Positions 52,201 to 61,056 of a stretch of DNA of 64,000 nt are shown piece by piece. Every line of letters begins with the position of its first letter. Position 1 is the first letter of the stretch. The translations under genes were made by a program, and so were the position numbers. Under the pieces are notes generated by a model, which worked only from the letters and a program-made list of their open reading frames with translations, did no database searches and was not told the DNA's origin. Origin of the DNA: Palsa-883 sp963847615 (GTDB lineage: Bacteria > Pseudomonadota > Alphaproteobacteria > Acetobacterales > Acetobacteraceae); NCBI GenBank assembly GCA_963847615.1, contig CAWKAN010000029.1, positions 25,730-89,729 on the forward strand. Reading direction: 5' to 3'.

Positions 52201-52600
52201 CGGGCTGCCGCCCGGACTGACCGGGCCTACCACCTGGCTGGTCCTGGAGTTGAGCACGGTTGGCACGCAGGGCAGCACGGTCACCGGCAACGTGTTCGTC
52301 AAATCGCTGACCGTGGACTATCCGGTGGGTAGCGTACCGTCCGATTTCTCCGTCGTGCTGAACGGCACGGTGAACGGGATCGCCGGCAAGGCCGCGGCCA
52401 GCCAGAGCGGCGCGGTTCCACTGCGCGGCGCCTCGCTGCAATTCAACAACTGCCCGATCGGCACAGCCACCTGCGTGGTGCTGCCCATGGCGATCATTCC
52501 GCCCGGAAATCCCGCGCAGTTCCTGGCGATCGGGATGTTGATCAATCCGAACGACAACGGCGATTTGCTGCTGCCGCTCGTCTCCGACCAGGATTACTGA
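37286..52600 (+). CDS. Giant two-partner-secretion (filamentous haemagglutinin-type) repeat protein
   Basis: About 5,100 residues when three single-base frame breaks are joined. The start MGGKVRGQMAWLPEALRGRA (ATG 37286, AGGGGAGGG upstream) leads to a signal segment ending SPGRAQ near residue 43. The TPS haemagglutination-activity domain follows at residues 75-200: SQLAAINWQSFDVGAQQTVD, MALNRVIGPNPSQIAGRIDA, INQSGVIFYQGAQVNSAGL. Diverged beta-strand repeats fill residues about 500-2000, then about 23 near-identical 123-residue repeats. A unique C-terminus contains the pair of Cys in NCPIGTATCVV. Such proteins are exported through a TpsB/FhaC pore (not in the window) and form a surface or released beta-helix. 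Frames break at about 48620, 48931 and 50243, each by +1, returning to the original frame. The next gene is a CHAT lipoprotein. Confidence 0.88.
43298..51795 (+). repeat. About 23 tandem 369-bp coding repeats
   Basis: Each 123-codon unit contains ALSLSDTGALGI, GAVSASSVTIGG, TPSGITLSGTGSVVAPVVTL, VLGQTGATVDLTSAGGINE, AGATLTAATLQSSGGISG and DLNGTANAI..LGDFAV. The period is constant at 369 bp except for one unit near 50700-50830 with about 81 extra bp, a partial internal duplication. Units are highly similar at the DNA level, with mosaic exchange of variants (for example TAGSTPSG versus AAGSSPTG, and GTSVLGQ versus AGALLGQ). This indicates recombination among units. Copy number is at risk of assembly error. 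Confidence 0.92.
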
Positions 52601-52602
52601 TC

Positions 52603-55600
52603 ATGCCACGCCATATCTGCCGATTGGCCTGGCTGCTTTCGCTGGCGACGCTTATCGGCTGCGCCACACCGCCGCCGGACGCCTACGTCAAGGCGGCGGG
52701 CGGGTCGGGGTCGCGGGCCGCCCAGCAGGCGATCGGCAAGAACGCGGTCGGTGAGGCCTGCACCATCCAGGAAACCGGGCAGACCAGCGCCGACATCTAT
52801 TGCGGCAGCTGGCAGCAACCCAGCGCCAGGGTGCGCGGTGGCGAAACCGCCGGTGCCAATGCGCTGTCAGGCATCGCAACCGACAGCCCATGGCGCGCGG
52901 CGCTGGATCGGCGCTATGCCTGCCAGCCGCCGGTGGCCACCACGATCCTCGATGGCCGGTCGGCGCAGTTGCTGCAATGCACCCAGCGCCAGGGCGGCTG
53001 GCCGCATGTTGCCATGGTCGCGCTGATCGGCGGGCGGGCCTGGTACGGCGACGGCGTGCTGCCGGCCGTGACGGTGATGGAACACGCGATCGGGGTCCGC
53101 GCCGGGTTGATCAAGCCCGATGCGATGCCGCCAAGTTCCGAGGCCGATGCCCTGCTGGCGCAGCGATTGGCGGCGCAGTCGGTCAGCTCGGGTGACATCG
53201 GCCAGTTCAACATGCTGATGTCCGCGGGCACGCGTGCCAATCTCAGCGCCAATCCGGCGGCGGCGGCGGCGGCGTTTCGTGCTGCGCTGATGTTGCAGCA
53301 GAAGGCGCTCGGCAAGGACAATCCGAACACCGCCACGGTGGTGATGACCCTTGCCCTGCAGCTCTCCGATGACGGGCGCTACAACGAGGCCACGGGGTTG
53401 TTCACCCAGGCGGAACGCCTCGCGCCAAGCGCCGCCGATCCGGTCGCACAGGCGCGGCTGCGGCACTACCGCGGGCTCGACGCGCTGAACCGCGGGCAGT
53501 TCGACGCTGCCGCGAGCCTGCTGCGATCGGCCGCCGCGGCATACCGCGCACTGGTCCCGCCCAGTGCGCTGCACCGTCGGGCGGCGATGCGGCCGGGCGG
53601 GTTCGCGCCGGGCGGCGGCAGTCTCGTGTCGGACCAGGACATGGTCTCCGACCCCTCGGCGCAGGCTGCGCTGGTCGGCCTGGTCGAGGCGCTGCGCAAC
53701 GAGGCGGTGGTGCTGCGCAAGCTCGGCCGGCTCGACGCGAGCCACACCGCGCTGGCGACGGCGACCGACATCGCCGAGGCCAATCGCCTGGCGCAGCCGA
53801 TGGTGGCGGCACGGCTCTACCGCACCAGCGGGATGACCGCGGTGGCGGCAGGCAATGCGCCGATGGCGCTGGACGATCTCGCCCGATCCACGCGCGATTT
53901 CGACCGCGCGCTGCCGGAATCCAAGCCGCTCGCCGATACGCTGCTGCTGCGCGCCGGCGAACTGGCGCGCGCCGGGCACGCCGACCAGATCCTGCCGCTG
54001 TGCCGCGCCGCCGTCGCCGCGCTCGCGGCCCTGAAGTCCGGTACCGATGCCAGCGTGATCGCGCCGTGCCTTGATGCCTACGCCGCTGCCGCGGCGGGCG
54101 ACGGCACGCAACGCCAGACGCTGCTGGCCGAGATGTTCATCGCCGCTCAGCTCGGGCAGGGCAGTATCACCAGCCGGCAGATCGCCCAGGCAACGGCGCG
54201 GTTGCAGGAGAACGCGCGTGACCCGCGTGTCGCGGAAGCAATCCGCCGGCGGGAGGACGCCAGCGCCAGCCTGCAGTCGCTCTACGCGCTGCGCGACGCG
54301 CAGATCGCCGCCGCTCCGCCCGTCGGCGGCGGCGCGGCCCCGGTGGTCGATACCACGGCGATCGACGGCCAGATCAAGCAAGCCCAGACGGCGTTGGCCG
54401 ACGCGGATTCAGCCTTGCAGGCGGCCTCGCCGAAGCTCGGCCAGCTTGAGCAGCAGGTGGTGCCGGCCTCCCAGGTGCTGGCGGCGTTGCACCCGCACGA
54501 AGCACTGGTCGAGATCACCGCCGGTCCGACCGACGGCTGGGTGTTCGTGCTGCGCGGTGGTGCGATCACGGTGGGCAAGATGCCGATCGGCCTCGCCGAG
54601 GTGGACAAGCTGGTCCGCGCCGTGCGCGCCGGCATCGTGCTGACGGATAATCTGCCGACCTTCGATGTCGCCGGCGCGCGCAAGCTGTACGACGTGACCC
54701 TGGGCACGGTGAGCGCGACGCTGGACGGTGTCGATCGGCTGGTGGTGGCGCCCGCCGGCGCGCTGCTGGCGCTGCCGTTCGAGGTGCTGCTGACCGGTCC
54801 GGCCGACCCGGCCCGGCTGGCGGAGGCGCCATGGCTGGTTCGCCGCTTCACGCTGGCTCATGTTCCGGCCCCCGCCAACTTCGCGGGCCTGCGCAAGATC
54901 GCCAATGATTCTCGCGCGACGCAGCCCTGGTTCGGGTTTGGCGACTTCGTGCCGATTAGCTTGCGGCAGGCGCGCGGTAGCTTCTCCGGCCCGGCCTGTG
55001 CGGACAGCGCCCAGCTCCTCGCCGGCTTGCCGCCGCTGCCGTTCGCGCGGCGCGAGTTGGCCGCGGCGCGCACGTTGCTTGGCGCCAGCCCCCAGGACGA
55101 GCTGCTCGGGGCGGCGTTCACCGTACCGGCGGTGGAGAAGGCGCACCTCAAATCGTTCCGCGTGCTGCATTTCGCTGCCCACGCGTTGCTGCCGTCCGAA
55201 CTGCACTGCCAGAGCGAACCGGCGATCGTTACCACGGACCCCGCGGGTGCGACCGACGCCGCACGGGCATTGCTGACGGCCTCGGACGTGGCCCAGCTCG
55301 ACCTGGACGCCGATCTGGTCATTCTGTCGGCCTGCAACTCGGGCGGTCCGGGCGGGAGCACGGCCGGGGAGAGCCTGTCCGGCCTGGCGCGCGCGTTCTT
55401 TTTCGCCGGCGCCCGCTCGGTGCTGGTGACGCACTGGTCGGTGAACGACCAAGTGGCCGCGTATCTCGTGGCCGACGTGTTGCGGCGCATGCACGCCGAC
55501 CCAGCGCTGGGGGTGGCCGGCGCGCTACGCTCTGCGCAGCTCGACATGTTGCAGCAGGCCGGGCACGGCCTGCCGGCACAAATCGCCGCGCCGTTCTTCT

Positions 55601-55764
55601 GGGCGGGCTTCGCGGTGATCGGCGAAGGCGGCGGCGACAGCACGACAGCCGCCGCACTGCGCACTTCACCGAACCGCGCTGATCCGAGGCCCTCCGTCGT
55701 CGCATACAGCCACATCGCCAGCAGCACTGCTGGGTCCGATACCGGACGGCCCGGGGGGCATTGA
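52603..55764 (+). CDS. TPR-CHAT domain lipoprotein (caspase-like peptidase)
   Basis: 1,053 residues. A lipoprotein signal is visible: MPRHICRLAWLLSLATLIGC with lipobox LIGC and Cys20, so it is membrane-anchored outside the cytoplasm. Residues about 220-560 are helical with TPR-like units (NTATVVMTLALQLSDDGRYN, EATGLFTQAERLAPSA). Residues about 700-1030 form a CHAT domain. It includes FRVLHFAAHALLP (catalytic His about 860) and VILSACNSGGPGGSTAGESL (Cys about 911), with SGLARAFFFAGARSVLVTHW after it. The usual AxHG is AAHA. CHAT domains are relatives of caspases and separase; some are proteases, and many act on partners brought by their TPR or neighbouring genes. It starts 2 nt after the adhesin stop, so the two are co-expressed. 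Processing or anchoring of the adhesin is inference. Confidence 0.9.
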   Translation: MPRHICRLAWLLSLATLIGCATPPPDAYVKAAGGSGSRAAQQAIGKNAVGEACTIQETGQTSADIYCGSWQQPSARVRGGETAGANALSGIATDSPWRAALDRRYACQPPVATTILDGRSAQLLQCTQRQGGWPHVAMVALIGGRAWYGDGVLPAVTVMEHAIGVRAGLIKPDAMPPSSEADALLAQRLAAQSVSSGDIGQFNMLMSAGTRANLSANPAAAAAAFRAALMLQQKALGKDNPNTATVVMTLALQLSDDGRYNEATGLFTQAERLAPSAADPVAQARLRHYRGLDALNRGQFDAAASLLRSAAAAYRALVPPSALHRRAAMRPGGFAPGGGSLVSDQDMVSDPSAQAALVGLVEALRNEAVVLRKLGRLDASHTALATATDIAEANRLAQPMVAARLYRTSGMTAVAAGNAPMALDDLARSTRDFDRALPESKPLADTLLLRAGELARAGHADQILPLCRAAVAALAALKSGTDASVIAPCLDAYAAAAAGDGTQRQTLLAEMFIAAQLGQGSITSRQIAQATARLQENARDPRVAEAIRRREDASASLQSLYALRDAQIAAAPPVGGGAAPVVDTTAIDGQIKQAQTALADADSALQAASPKLGQLEQQVVPASQVLAALHPHEALVEITAGPTDGWVFVLRGGAITVGKMPIGLAEVDKLVRAVRAGIVLTDNLPTFDVAGARKLYDVTLGTVSATLDGVDRLVVAPAGALLALPFEVLLTGPADPARLAEAPWLVRRFTLAHVPAPANFAGLRKIANDSRATQPWFGFGDFVPISLRQARGSFSGPACADSAQLLAGLPPLPFARRELAAARTLLGASPQDELLGAAFTVPAVEKAHLKSFRVLHFAAHALLPSELHCQSEPAIVTTDPAGATDAARALLTASDVAQLDLDADLVILSACNSGGPGGSTAGESLSGLARAFFFAGARSVLVTHWSVNDQVAAYLVADVLRRMHADPALGVAGALRSAQLDMLQQAGHGLPAQIAAPFFWAGFAVIGEGGGDSTTAAALRTSPNRADPRPSVVAYSHIASSTAGSDTGRPGGH

Positions 55765-55905
55765 CCGGCCCCCATGGGGTGGTGTCCGGGTAGGATGTTA
55801 GTTTGAGCTGCCCCCGATTTCTCTGGACACGGTATTGTCGAGCGAAACGGAGCAGAGCAGATGTCGAACCCCAAGGACTCCAACATGGATTTGTCGGCTG
55901 ATGGA

Positions 55906-55952
55906 CCTGTGGGCAGCGTGGGCGGGCGTCGCCCGTCCACGCTGCCCACAGG
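55906..55952. repeat. CCTGTGG palindrome, copy 2
   Basis: CCTGTGGGCAGCGTGGGCGG...GCG with CGCCCGTCCACGCTGCCCAC...AGG around one loop base; 22 of 23 pairs are Watson-Crick and one is G-U on the + strand. It shares the CCTGTGG ends and the wobble position with the palindrome at 28969-29018 but has different inner pairs. It lies just upstream of transposase fragments. Confidence 0.8.
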
Positions 55953-55967
55953 CCAGCTTGCGGCGCC

Positions 55968-56225
55968 GTGCGTGGGGCCTCCGTGCGTGGGCCTTCGGGC
56001 GCCGGGGCAGCGTTGGCGCGTGCGCGCAAGCGCGAGGTGGTGCTGCGCCTGATGCGCGGCGAACCGAGCGAGTTGCTCGCGCGCGAACGCGGCGTGCCGC
56101 TGTATCGGCTGGAGCGCTGGCGCGACCGGGCGCAGGCGGCGATCGACGCCGCGCTCAAGGACCGTGCGGCCGACGCTGAAAGCGTCGAACTCGCCGCTGC
56201 GATGCAGCGGATCGGCGAGCAGTGC
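55968..56225 (+). pseudogene. Transposase helix-turn-helix fragment (OrfA-like)
   Basis: Encodes ARARKREVVLRLMRGEPSEL, then LARERGVPLYRLERWRDRAQ and AAIDAALKDRAADAESVELA. This resembles the HTH OrfA proteins of IS3-like elements (RKREAVLRLLRGE...RWRD...ALK). The ORF then crosses into the IS66 sequence at about 56225 in another frame. No intact start and no partner orfB are present. Fragment. Confidence 0.6.
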
Positions 56226-56901
56226 CTCGACCGCCGCGTTGACGCATTACCGAGTGTCGGAAAAGCGTGGCGCGCTTTGGCCGACGCTGCAAGGCGGGGT
56301 CATCGTGCATGATCATTTCAAGCGGTATTTCACCCTGAAGGGGGTCGCACACGCGCTGTGCAACGCGCATCATCTGCGTGCGTTGAAAGCGCTGATGGAT
56401 ATCGAGAAAGCGCCGTGGGCAACCAAGCTGTCGCGGCTGCTGGTGACCGCCGTCCGTGCCGTCCGGCAGGCCGTGCAGCAAGGCCAGAGTGCGGTGGCCG
56501 AGCGCATCTCGCGGCGCAGCGTGACGGTCTACGACGCGATCGTCCTGCGTGGGCTTGCGTGCCATGCACAGCAGCCCGCGCTGGGGCGGCGACCCGGAGC
56601 CCGCGGCCGCTCCGCCAAGCGTCCCGGGCACAATCTGCTGGTCCGCCTGCGTGACTTCAAGACCGAGGTGTTGCGGTTCCTGTTCGACTTCGCCGCTCCA
56701 TTCACCAACAATCAGGCCGAGCAGGACATCCGTATGATGAAAGTAAAGATGAAAATATCCGGCGGCTTTCGCACCCAGGCTGGCGCCGAAACATTCGCCA
56801 CACTCCGCTCGGTCCTCTCAACCACCCGCAAACGCGGCTGGAATCTTCTCAAGACCCTGTCAAACACGCCGGCTTCACTCATCCTCGCCTTGTCCGGTTA
56901 A
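56226..56901 (+). pseudogene. IS66-family transposase, C-terminal half
   Basis: About 225 residues: WPTLQGGVIVHDHFKRYFTL, ALCNAHHLRALKALMDIEKA, LACHAQQPALGRRPGARGRS, HNLLVRLRDFKTEVLRFLFD, FAAPFTNNQAEQDIRMMKVK, ISGGFRTQAGAETFATLRSV, LSTTRKRGWNLLKTLSNTPA. The HDHFKRY block carries a catalytic Asp and NNQAEQD the Glu. Full TnpC is about twice as long, so the N-terminal half with the zinc-finger and first Asp is missing. tnpA and tnpB are absent. Confidence 0.85.
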
Positions 56902-57022
56902 AACCGGCTCGCCAACTACCCCCACTGTCGCCGTTCAAACTCACAGTGGGGGGGCTTGGGTGTTACGAAGATTAATAGTAAGAGGGACAAAACTCCGGGC
57001 GGGTAGTGTAAATTCAGGCTTT

Positions 57023-57045
57023 GTTGCGTTTCTCGAAAACGCAAC
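57023..57045. repeat. Perfect 9-bp hairpin in the intergenic region
   Basis: GTTGCGTTT-CTCGA-AAACGCAAC forms a perfect stem with a 5-nt loop. It lies in the 577-bp gene-free stretch between the IS66 remnant and the FGE gene. No T tract follows. A fragment of an IS end or a short regulatory hairpin is possible. Confidence 0.5.
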
Positions 57046-57163
57046 GGCGGCGGATTTCCGCCCCTCTGTCGCCTGACGTCAGATTATGCTGCACCTGCGT
57101 GCCCGGGGTTTTGCCCCTCTTATACCAGGCGTCGAAAAGATTGACCCACTGGCGCCGCGCCGT

Positions 57164-57249
57164 CGTCATGCCGGGCGCAGGCTCGGTATCCACGCCTTTG
57201 CTTGCTGCATGAAGGCAAGTCGTGGATGCCGGCCTTCGCCGGCATGACG
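57164..57249. repeat. 86-bp REP-like palindrome upstream of the sulfatase cluster
   Basis: Arms CGTCATGCCGGGCGCAGG... and ...GCCTTCGCCGGCATGACG pair over about 40 bp, including ATCCACG/CGTGGAT in the middle. The CGTCATGCCGG ends resemble dispersed extragenic palindromes common in alphaproteobacteria. The rest of the 56902-57478 intergenic stretch shows only the hairpin at 57023-57045 and presumably the promoter of the downstream cluster. Confidence 0.7.
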
Positions 57250-57478
57250 TGGTGGGCATCGCCGAAGAGTCGATCATTCGGACGGTTGGTATTACGATTA
57301 ATATTCGGGCGGCCGGTAACCAACTCATATGCCTCGCAAAGTCTCCGGACGGACACTCAGCAGCTTGCCAGAGATTACTGTCGGAGATGGACTTGACATC
57401 CACCGGCTTACCGAGTTTCCATAGCGCCGGCAGCATGACCCGGCAATCCTTCTGGCGCGGCTATCAGGACGTCCTTCA

Positions 57479-58483
57479 ATGTCAGATCGCCGCGGACTGA
57501 GTGCCGATTCGCAGAACGCGCCCCAGCCGAGCGGCGGCATGCGCTGGATCGTTGGCGGCACGTTCCGAATGGGAGCCGATGACACCTACAAGGACGAAGG
57601 GCCGGCCCACAGCGTCAACGTCAGCGGCTTCTGGATGGACGAATATGCCGTCACCAACGCCGAATTCGCCGCCTTCGTCGCCGCCACCGGCTACCGCACC
57701 GTGGCCGAGCGCCCGCTCGATCCGGCCGCCTACCCGGGCGCCGACCCCGCGCTATTGATCCCCGGCAGTGCGGTGTTCTTCATGCCCGGCGGCGGCGCGA
57801 ACCTGCGCGACATCCGCAGCCGCTGGGCCTATGTGCCCGGCGCCGACTGGCGCCATCCGGAAGGCCTGGCCAGCACGCTCGACGGGCGCGCGCAGCAGCC
57901 CGTGGTGCACGTGGCGTTCGAGGACGCCGAGGCCTATGCCGCCTGGGCCGGCAAGGCGCTGCCCACCGAGGCGGAGTGGGAGTTTGCCGCCCGCGGCGGG
58001 CTGCACGACGCCCTGTTCTGCTGGGGCGACGAATTCACTCCGGGCGGTCGCTACATGGCGAATACCTGGCAGGGCCCGTTTCCGTTCCATGACCAGGGGT
58101 TGGACGGTTTCACCGGCCGCGCCCCGGTGGGATCGTTCCCGCCAAACGGCTATGGCCTCTACGACATGGCCGGCAACGTGTGGGAATGGACCACGAGCTG
58201 GTATGCCGACCGCCACCTGCCGCCGGCCGAGGCAGACTGCTGCGTGCCGCGCGACCCGCACGGGGCGCCGCAAGCGCTCAGCTACGACCCGACGCAACCC
58301 GCGGTGCGCATCCCGCGCAAGGTGATCAAGGGCGGCTCGTATCTCTGCGCGCCGAATGACTGCCGGCGCTACCGGCCGGCGGCGCGGCATCCGCAGATGA
58401 TCGACACCGGCACCTGCCATATCGGCTTTCGCTGCGTCGTGCGTGCCGACGAGACCGAAACGAACGAGGAAGGAGTCGCCTGA
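57479..58483 (+). CDS. Formylglycine-generating enzyme (sulfatase maturase, SUMF1/FGE type)
   Basis: 334-residue FGE-sulfatase domain protein that oxidises the Cys of CxPSR sulfatase motifs to formylglycine, using copper and O2. Typical blocks: MRWIVGGTFRMGADDTYKDE, VSGFWMDEYAVTNAEFAAFV, PVVHVAFEDAEAYAAWAGKA, LPTEAEWEFAARGG, NGYGLYDMAGNVWEWTTSWY. The active-site pair is present in GGSYLCAPNDCRRYRPAARH (Cys290 and Cys295), matching the CxxxxC of authentic FGEs, which many FGE-domain relatives lack. No signal peptide, so it acts in the cytoplasm before export. The stop overlaps the sulfatase ATG (TGATG), a strong sign of a dedicated pair. Confidence 0.93.
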   Translation: MSDRRGLSADSQNAPQPSGGMRWIVGGTFRMGADDTYKDEGPAHSVNVSGFWMDEYAVTNAEFAAFVAATGYRTVAERPLDPAAYPGADPALLIPGSAVFFMPGGGANLRDIRSRWAYVPGADWRHPEGLASTLDGRAQQPVVHVAFEDAEAYAAWAGKALPTEAEWEFAARGGLHDALFCWGDEFTPGGRYMANTWQGPFPFHDQGLDGFTGRAPVGSFPPNGYGLYDMAGNVWEWTTSWYADRHLPPAEADCCVPRDPHGAPQALSYDPTQPAVRIPRKVIKGGSYLCAPNDCRRYRPAARHPQMIDTGTCHIGFRCVVRADETETNEEGVA

Positions 58484-61041
58484 TGAACCGACGCCAACTG
58501 TTCCTGTCATCGGCCAAGGCGGCGCTGGCAACCGCGTTCGGCGGTTCCTGGCTGATCAACGGGGCGAAGGCGCAGACGCCGGCCACGGGCGGCGCTGGCG
58601 CGGCGGCGCCGATGGGCAATGGCATCGGGTCCCCTGCGGGCACCCGCACCATCCCGGGCGACGTGCTGCCGCCGCTCGACCTGCCCTGGGGCGGCACGGC
58701 GAACCTCAACGCCACCCAATCCACGCCGTGGTGGCCGCCGCGCGTGGTGCCGCCCGCCGGCGCGCCGAACATCCTGCTGATCATGACCGACGATGTCGGC
58801 TTCGGCGCGCCCAGCACCTTCGGCGGGGTGATTCCGACGCCGAACCTCGACCGCATCGCCAATGCCGGATTGCGCTATACGCAGTTCCACTCCACCGCGC
58901 TGTGCTCGCCGTCGCGCGCCGCGCTGATCACCGGGCGCAACCATCACGCCGCCGGCTTCGGCGTCATCTCCGAACAGGCGACCGGCTATCCGGGCTACGA
59001 CAGCTTCATCCGCCGCGACGTCACGACGATTGGCGAGATCCTCAAGCAGCACGGCTACGGTACCGCGTGGTTCGGCAAGGACCACAACACGCCGGCCTTC
59101 CAGGCCAGCCAGGCCGGACCGTTCGACCAGTGGCCGATCGGCATGGGCTTCGAGTATTTCTACGGCTTCGTCGGCGGCGACACCAGCCAGTGGCAGCCGA
59201 ACCTGTTCCGCAACACCACCGAAATCCACCCCTATGTCGGCAAGCCCGGGTGGAACCTGACCACCGCCATGGCGGACGACGCCATCGCCTGGATGAACCG
59301 GCTCAACGCGCTCGACCCGGAGAAGCCGTTCTTCTGCTACTACGTCCCTGGCGGCACCCACGCGCCGCACCATCCGACGCCGGAATGGATCAAGCAGATC
59401 AGCGACCTGCACCTGTTCGACGAGGGGTGGAACGCGCTGCGCGACAGGATCTTCGCCAACCAGAAGCGGCTCGGCGTGATCCCGCAGGATGCCAGGCTGA
59501 CGCCCTGGCCGAACGACCTGCTGAAGACCTGGGACAAGCTGACGGCGGACGAGAGGAAGATGTTCATCCGCCAGGTCGACGTCTATGCCGCCTACCTGGC
59601 CTACACCGACGAGCAGATCGGCCGGGTGATCCAGGCGGTCGAGGACATGGGCAAGCTCGACAACACGCTGATCATCTACATCAGCGGCGACAACGGCTCC
59701 AGCGCCGAGGGCACCATGATCGGTACCCCGAACGAAGTCGCCATGTTCAACGGCGTCGAGGTGCCGGTGGCGGACCAGCTCAAGTATTTCTACGATGCCT
59801 GGGGATCGGACCAGACCTACAACCACATGGCGGTGCCGTGGTCGTGGTCGTTCGACACGCCGTTCACCTGGACCAAGCAGGTCGCCTCGCATTTCGGCGG
59901 CACGCGGCAGGGCATGGCGATTTCCTGGCCGAAGGTGATCAAGGACAAGGGCGGCATCCGCAACCAATTCCACCACCTGATCGATGTCGTTCCGACCCTC
60001 CTGGAGGCCACGCGCATCCCGGCGCCGAACGTGGTGAACGGCATCCCGCAGAAGCCGATCGACGGCGTCAGCATGATGTACAGCTTCGACAAGGCGAATG
60101 CCGCCGCGGCCTCGACGCACCGCATCCAGTATTTCGAGATGATGGGCGATCGCGCGCTGTACGAGAATGGCTGGATCGCCAGCACCAAGGTCGTCCGGCC
60201 GCCCTGGGACGTGCTGGGGCCGACCAACATCGATCCGGCCAACCACGTGACCTGGGAGCTGTATGACCTGACCAACGACTGGACCCAGTTCGAGGACGTG
60301 GCGGCGAAATACCCGGACAAGCTGCGCGAATTGCAGGAGCTGTTCTGGATCGAGGCCCAGAAGTACCAGATCCTGCCGCTGGATGCGACGGTGGCAACGC
60401 GGGTGGTCACGCCGCGGCCCAGCCTGACCGCCGGGCGCCGGGAGTTCACCTGGGTGGGCGAATTGACCGGCACGCCGAACGGCGATGCGCCCAACATCCT
60501 CAACACGTCGTACAATTTCACGGCCGAGGTGGAGATTCCGCAGGGCGGCGCCGAGGGCATGATCGTCACCCAGGGCGGGCGCTTCGCCGGCTACGGGTTC
60601 TACCTGCTGAAGGGCAAGCCGGTGTTCCTATGGAACCTCGTTGACCTCAAGCGCCTTCGCTGGGAGGCAAAGGACACACTGCCGCCGGGCAAGCACGTGC
60701 TGGAATTCGACTTCAAATACGATGGGCTGGGCATCGAAACATTGGCCTTCAACGACCTCAGCGGCATTGGGCGCAGCGGCACCGGCGTGCTGAAGGTGAA
60801 CGGGAAGGTGGCGGCCACGCAGAAGATGGAGCGCACCATTCCGCTGATCCTGCAATGGGACGAGAACTTCGACGTCGGCGCCGATACCGGCACGCCGGTG
60901 GACGACCGCGACTACCAGATTCCGTTCCGCTTCACCGGCAAGCTGCACAAGCTGACGCTGAAGGTGGCGCCGCCGGTGCTGACCGAGGCGGACAAGCAGC
61001 GGTTGATGCAGGCGCACCGAAACAACGCAACGAGCCAGTAG
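58483..61041 (+). CDS. Tat-exported arylsulfatase-type sulfatase
   Basis: 852-residue type I sulfatase. The signal MNRRQLFLSSAKAALATAFG has the twin-arginine pattern RRQLFL, with cleavage near NGAKAQ. The sulfatase core begins GAPNILLIMTDDVGFG (metal-binding Asp pair 103-104). The modification motif HSTALCSPSRAALITGRN puts the formylglycine Cys at 141. Later: GKDHNTP, YYVPGGTHAPHHP (metal/catalytic His) and IYISGDNGSSAEGT (DNG metal site). Residues about 640-850 form a beta-sandwich C-terminal domain. The length and MIGTPNE block fit the large arylsulfatase subgroup. Maturation by the coupled cytoplasmic FGE before Tat export is expected. Substrate (sulfate ester) unknown. Confidence 0.93.
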   Translation: MNRRQLFLSSAKAALATAFGGSWLINGAKAQTPATGGAGAAAPMGNGIGSPAGTRTIPGDVLPPLDLPWGGTANLNATQSTPWWPPRVVPPAGAPNILLIMTDDVGFGAPSTFGGVIPTPNLDRIANAGLRYTQFHSTALCSPSRAALITGRNHHAAGFGVISEQATGYPGYDSFIRRDVTTIGEILKQHGYGTAWFGKDHNTPAFQASQAGPFDQWPIGMGFEYFYGFVGGDTSQWQPNLFRNTTEIHPYVGKPGWNLTTAMADDAIAWMNRLNALDPEKPFFCYYVPGGTHAPHHPTPEWIKQISDLHLFDEGWNALRDRIFANQKRLGVIPQDARLTPWPNDLLKTWDKLTADERKMFIRQVDVYAAYLAYTDEQIGRVIQAVEDMGKLDNTLIIYISGDNGSSAEGTMIGTPNEVAMFNGVEVPVADQLKYFYDAWGSDQTYNHMAVPWSWSFDTPFTWTKQVASHFGGTRQGMAISWPKVIKDKGGIRNQFHHLIDVVPTLLEATRIPAPNVVNGIPQKPIDGVSMMYSFDKANAAAASTHRIQYFEMMGDRALYENGWIASTKVVRPPWDVLGPTNIDPANHVTWELYDLTNDWTQFEDVAAKYPDKLRELQELFWIEAQKYQILPLDATVATRVVTPRPSLTAGRREFTWVGELTGTPNGDAPNILNTSYNFTAEVEIPQGGAEGMIVTQGGRFAGYGFYLLKGKPVFLWNLVDLKRLRWEAKDTLPPGKHVLEFDFKYDGLGIETLAFNDLSGIGRSGTGVLKVNGKVAATQKMERTIPLILQWDENFDVGADTGTPVDDRDYQIPFRFTGKLHKLTLKVAPPVLTEADKQRLMQAHRNNATSQ

Positions 61042-61056
61042 CGGAAGAAACGCCCG

